DNA of 25,413 bases from Lutibacter sp. GTDB lineage: Bacteria; Bacteroidota; Bacteroidia; Flavobacteriales; Flavobacteriaceae. Each line of letters starts with the position of its first letter. The stretch's first letter is position 1. The position numbers and the translations under genes were made by a program. The stretch is taken from positions 1 through 25,413 of the forward strand of contig JAKIVA010000041.1 of assembly GCA_021647265.1 (NCBI GenBank), read 5' to 3'. Below the pieces are notes generated by a model. That model was not told the origin of the DNA. It searched no databases and saw only the letters and a program-made list of their open reading frames with translations. This document shows, in pieces, positions 24,126 to 25,413 of the stretch.

Positions 24126-24133
24126 CAAAAATA
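24126..24133 (-). promoter_or_regulatory. Candidate -7 box TATTTTTG for the M42-plsC operon
   Basis: On the minus strand TATTTTTG fits TAnnTTTG, 19 nt before the M42 ATG. A -33 box at the usual spacing is not clear. Confidence 0.45.
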
Positions 24134-24165
24134 AGGAAGTTTTCTCATACTAAAAATAATTATTT

Positions 24166-24284
24166 GGGCGTTCCCTTACAGGTTCTGCTATTCGCTAAAT
24201 CTTTTTTGCTATTTTACTGTGTTACATAACAAAAAAGGATAAGTTCATTCTGGGCGAAGTTGAAGGGTTGCTATCACTAACGCA
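24166..24284 (-). ncRNA. Flavobacterial structured intergenic element, copy 2
   Basis: On the minus strand this reads TGCGTTAGTGATAG ... ATCCTTTTTT ... AAAAAAGATTTAGCGAATAGC ... CCTgtaAGG-GAACGCCC, the same order of blocks as the element at 20835-20929. The closing stem is GCGTT (24283-24279) with AACGC (24172-24168). Compared with copy 1 (GCGTG/CACGC), one base pair changes from G-C to T-A, a compensatory change. The loop of the middle stem is longer here. It ends about 60 nt before the M42 gene on the same strand. Identity with Rfam Flavo-1 is only suspected. Confidence 0.65.
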
Positions 24285-24376
24285 TACACCAATTTATTAC
24301 AAGGAGTGTAATAACAACGTAATTTAATAAAAGAGAGTAGGCTTCTTCATCCTTTACCTATTTTAAGTGATAGCAA
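24268..24376. repeat. Inverted repeat TTGCTATCACT / AGTGATAGCAA with nested hairpin
   Basis: Perfect 11-bp arms lie at 24268-24278 and 24366-24376. Between them is a second perfect hairpin at 24294-24314 (TTATTACA-aggag-TGTAATAA). The left arm overlaps the 5' end of structured element copy 2. The rest of the 400-bp gap 24107-24506 shows only AT-rich sequence, a weak AT hairpin at 24420-24440 and two promoter boxes. Confidence 0.6.
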
Positions 24377-24451
24377 GTAAGGTTTAAATGATAGGGCTAA
24401 AAACAGTAAACCAAGCAATAAATAATTCGCTTAATTATTTTTAAAACTTAA

Positions 24452-24483
24452 TTTGAAATCGATTTTTGAATGTTGTATTTTTG
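24452..24483 (+). promoter_or_regulatory. Promoter of the DUF4294 gene (TTTG-n20-TATTTTTG)
   Basis: A -33 box TTTG (24452-24455) and a -7 box TATTTTTG (24476-24483) are spaced by 20 bp, which matches the Bacteroidota consensus well. The ATG follows 23 nt after the -7 box. Confidence 0.65.
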
Positions 24484-24506
24484 GAGCCCCTTACAAATAA
24501 ATAGTA

Positions 24507-25202
24507 ATGAACCAGTTTAAAACACTTTTTATTTTAACCTTTCTGTTAATAAGCACTACTCTTTTTTCCCAAGAAGAGAAAGAAAAAGATTCAGTACCCT
24601 TATCTGAACGTTATATTGTTTTTGAAGGAGATACCTTATTAATAGAGTTAAACGAAGTACAATTATTAAAAAAATTAAAGTTTAAAACAAGCTATGATAG
24701 AAGATATTATTACTGGTTTCGTAAAAAAACACTAAAAGCCTATCCGTATGCCAAATTAGCAGCAGATAGATTAAGTGTTTTAAATAAACGATTAGAAAAA
24801 ATTAAATCTAAAAGAAGAAAGAAACAATATACGAAAAGAATTCAAAAATATTTTGAAAAAGAATTAACAGATCAACTAAAAAAACTGACAAGAACAGAAG
24901 GGCGTATATTAATTAAACTAATACACAGGCAAACAGGAGATACTTCATTTGAGTTAATTAAAGATTTACGAAGCGGATGGAAAGCATTTTGGTACAATAC
25001 GGCGGCTGGTCTGTACAAGTTGTCATTAAAAGATGAATATGATCCTGTGAATAATAAGGAAGATTATTTAATTGAAGATATTCTACAACGAGCATTTGTT
25101 GACGGTGTGTTAGAAGAGCAGCCGTCAAAATTAGACTTTAATTATCTCGAATTAAGTAAAAAATGGATAGATGCACCTAATCCAAATCAAAAAAAGCACT
25201 AA
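24507..25202 (+). CDS. DUF4294 domain secreted protein
   Basis: This 231-residue protein is of the DUF4294 type found in Bacteroidota. An N-terminal signal peptide (about residues 1-22, ending SQ after a Leu/Thr/Ser-rich core) predicts export. The mature part starts acidic. It then has the conserved RYYYWFRKKTLKAYPYAKLAADRLSVL segment (about 66-92) and a Lys/Arg-rich, probably coiled helical region (about 92-125). The TRTEGRILIKLIHRQTGDTSFELIKDLRSGWKAFWYNTAAGLY block (about 128-170) is the most family-like part. No catalytic motif is visible and the function is unknown. A good promoter precedes it and no operon partner is seen. Confidence 0.88.
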   Translation: MNQFKTLFILTFLLISTTLFSQEEKEKDSVPLSERYIVFEGDTLLIELNEVQLLKKLKFKTSYDRRYYYWFRKKTLKAYPYAKLAADRLSVLNKRLEKIKSKRRKKQYTKRIQKYFEKELTDQLKKLTRTEGRILIKLIHRQTGDTSFELIKDLRSGWKAFWYNTAAGLYKLSLKDEYDPVNNKEDYLIEDILQRAFVDGVLEEQPSKLDFNYLELSKKWIDAPNPNQKKH

Positions 25203-25303
25203 TACAGTTGATTAATATTGCAAGAAATAAAAATAATTCTTAAATTGGTAACCCTGTTTTTTTAAAGAAATCAATTTAGGTGTAACTTTTAACATTTTAT
25301 AAA

Positions 25304-25311
25304 TAACTTTG
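25304..25311 (+). promoter_or_regulatory. Candidate -7 box TAACTTTG near the right edge
   Basis: TAACTTTG fits the -7 consensus in the 211-bp gene-free stretch 25203-25413. It may serve a gene beyond the edge; no coding region is visible here. Confidence 0.3.
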
Positions 25312-25388
25312 TTTCAGTGTTTTATTTTGGTGTTAGAAATAAGTAAAAAAAAACATTTAAAAAGTTACGAGAATATATAAAAAGGTAT

Positions 25389-25396
25389 TACATTTG
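25389..25396 (+). promoter_or_regulatory. Candidate -7 box TACATTTG at the right edge
   Basis: TACATTTG followed by CAACCGC resembles the start region of highly expressed flavobacterial transcripts such as tRNA or translation-factor operons. The downstream gene is outside the window, so this cannot be tested here. Confidence 0.35.
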
Positions 25397-25413
25397 CAAC
25401 CGCTAATAATTAG

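Noticed and set aside
24420..24440. Hairpin AAATAATT-cgctt-AATTATTT as a terminator
   Set aside because: It has no GC pairs in the stem and no gene ends nearby on the plus strand. It overlaps the promoter region of the DUF4294 gene by position, so a terminator role is not supported.

Overview
The window looks like a chromosomal segment of a member of the Flavobacteriia (Bacteroidota), probably a marine or sediment Flavobacteriaceae. The DNA is strongly AT-rich. Starts show almost no Shine-Dalgarno signal. Several genes are preceded by the Bacteroidota -7 box TAnnTTTG. Flavobacterial families are present (DUF4294, an acetate-type symporter with its DUF4212 subunit), and two copies of a GCGTGAGGGATAG-type structured intergenic element are seen. 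The genus cannot be fixed from the sequence alone. No phage, transposase or CRISPR signal is visible, so this is mostly core metabolism plus a respiratory island.

Layout. 1-339: tRNA-Ser(UGA) on the minus strand, with a 71-bp tandem repeat beside it built from the tRNA 5' end and an 18-bp palindrome. 340-2506: a TSUP (TauE/SafE) permease, a convergent acylphosphatase and chorismate synthase (aroC). 2519-9434 (minus): glutamate synthase subunits gltD and gltB in one operon, then a second TSUP permease. 9645-15618 (plus): a C2 module of AldB/ExaC-type aldehyde dehydrogenase, DUF779 protein, DUF4212 small subunit, sodium:solute symporter and acetyl-CoA synthetase. Together these would take up acetate, oxidise acetaldehyde to acetate, and activate acetate to acetyl-CoA.

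15847-22165 (plus): a periplasmic nitrate reductase cluster of unusual make-up: napD, napA, a NapB-like cytochrome with four rather than two heme motifs, a tetraheme lipoprotein, a Tat-type four-cluster ferredoxin (NrfC/PsrB-like) and a ten-helix NrfD-like membrane subunit. No napC, napG/napH pair, napF or napL is in the cluster. The inferred electron path is menaquinol, NrfD-like subunit, FeS subunit, lipoprotein hemes, tetraheme NapB, NapA. A Crp/Fnr-type half-site palindrome lies 41.5 bp upstream of the predicted start of transcription, and a second palindrome covers that start. A structured RNA element sits between the FeS and NrfD genes.

22183-25413: a shared terminator, a minus-strand pair of M42 aminopeptidase and PlsC-type acyltransferase, a 400-bp gap with the second copy of the structured element and nested inverted repeats, and a secreted DUF4294 protein. 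The last 211 bp hold only candidate promoter boxes for a gene beyond the edge.
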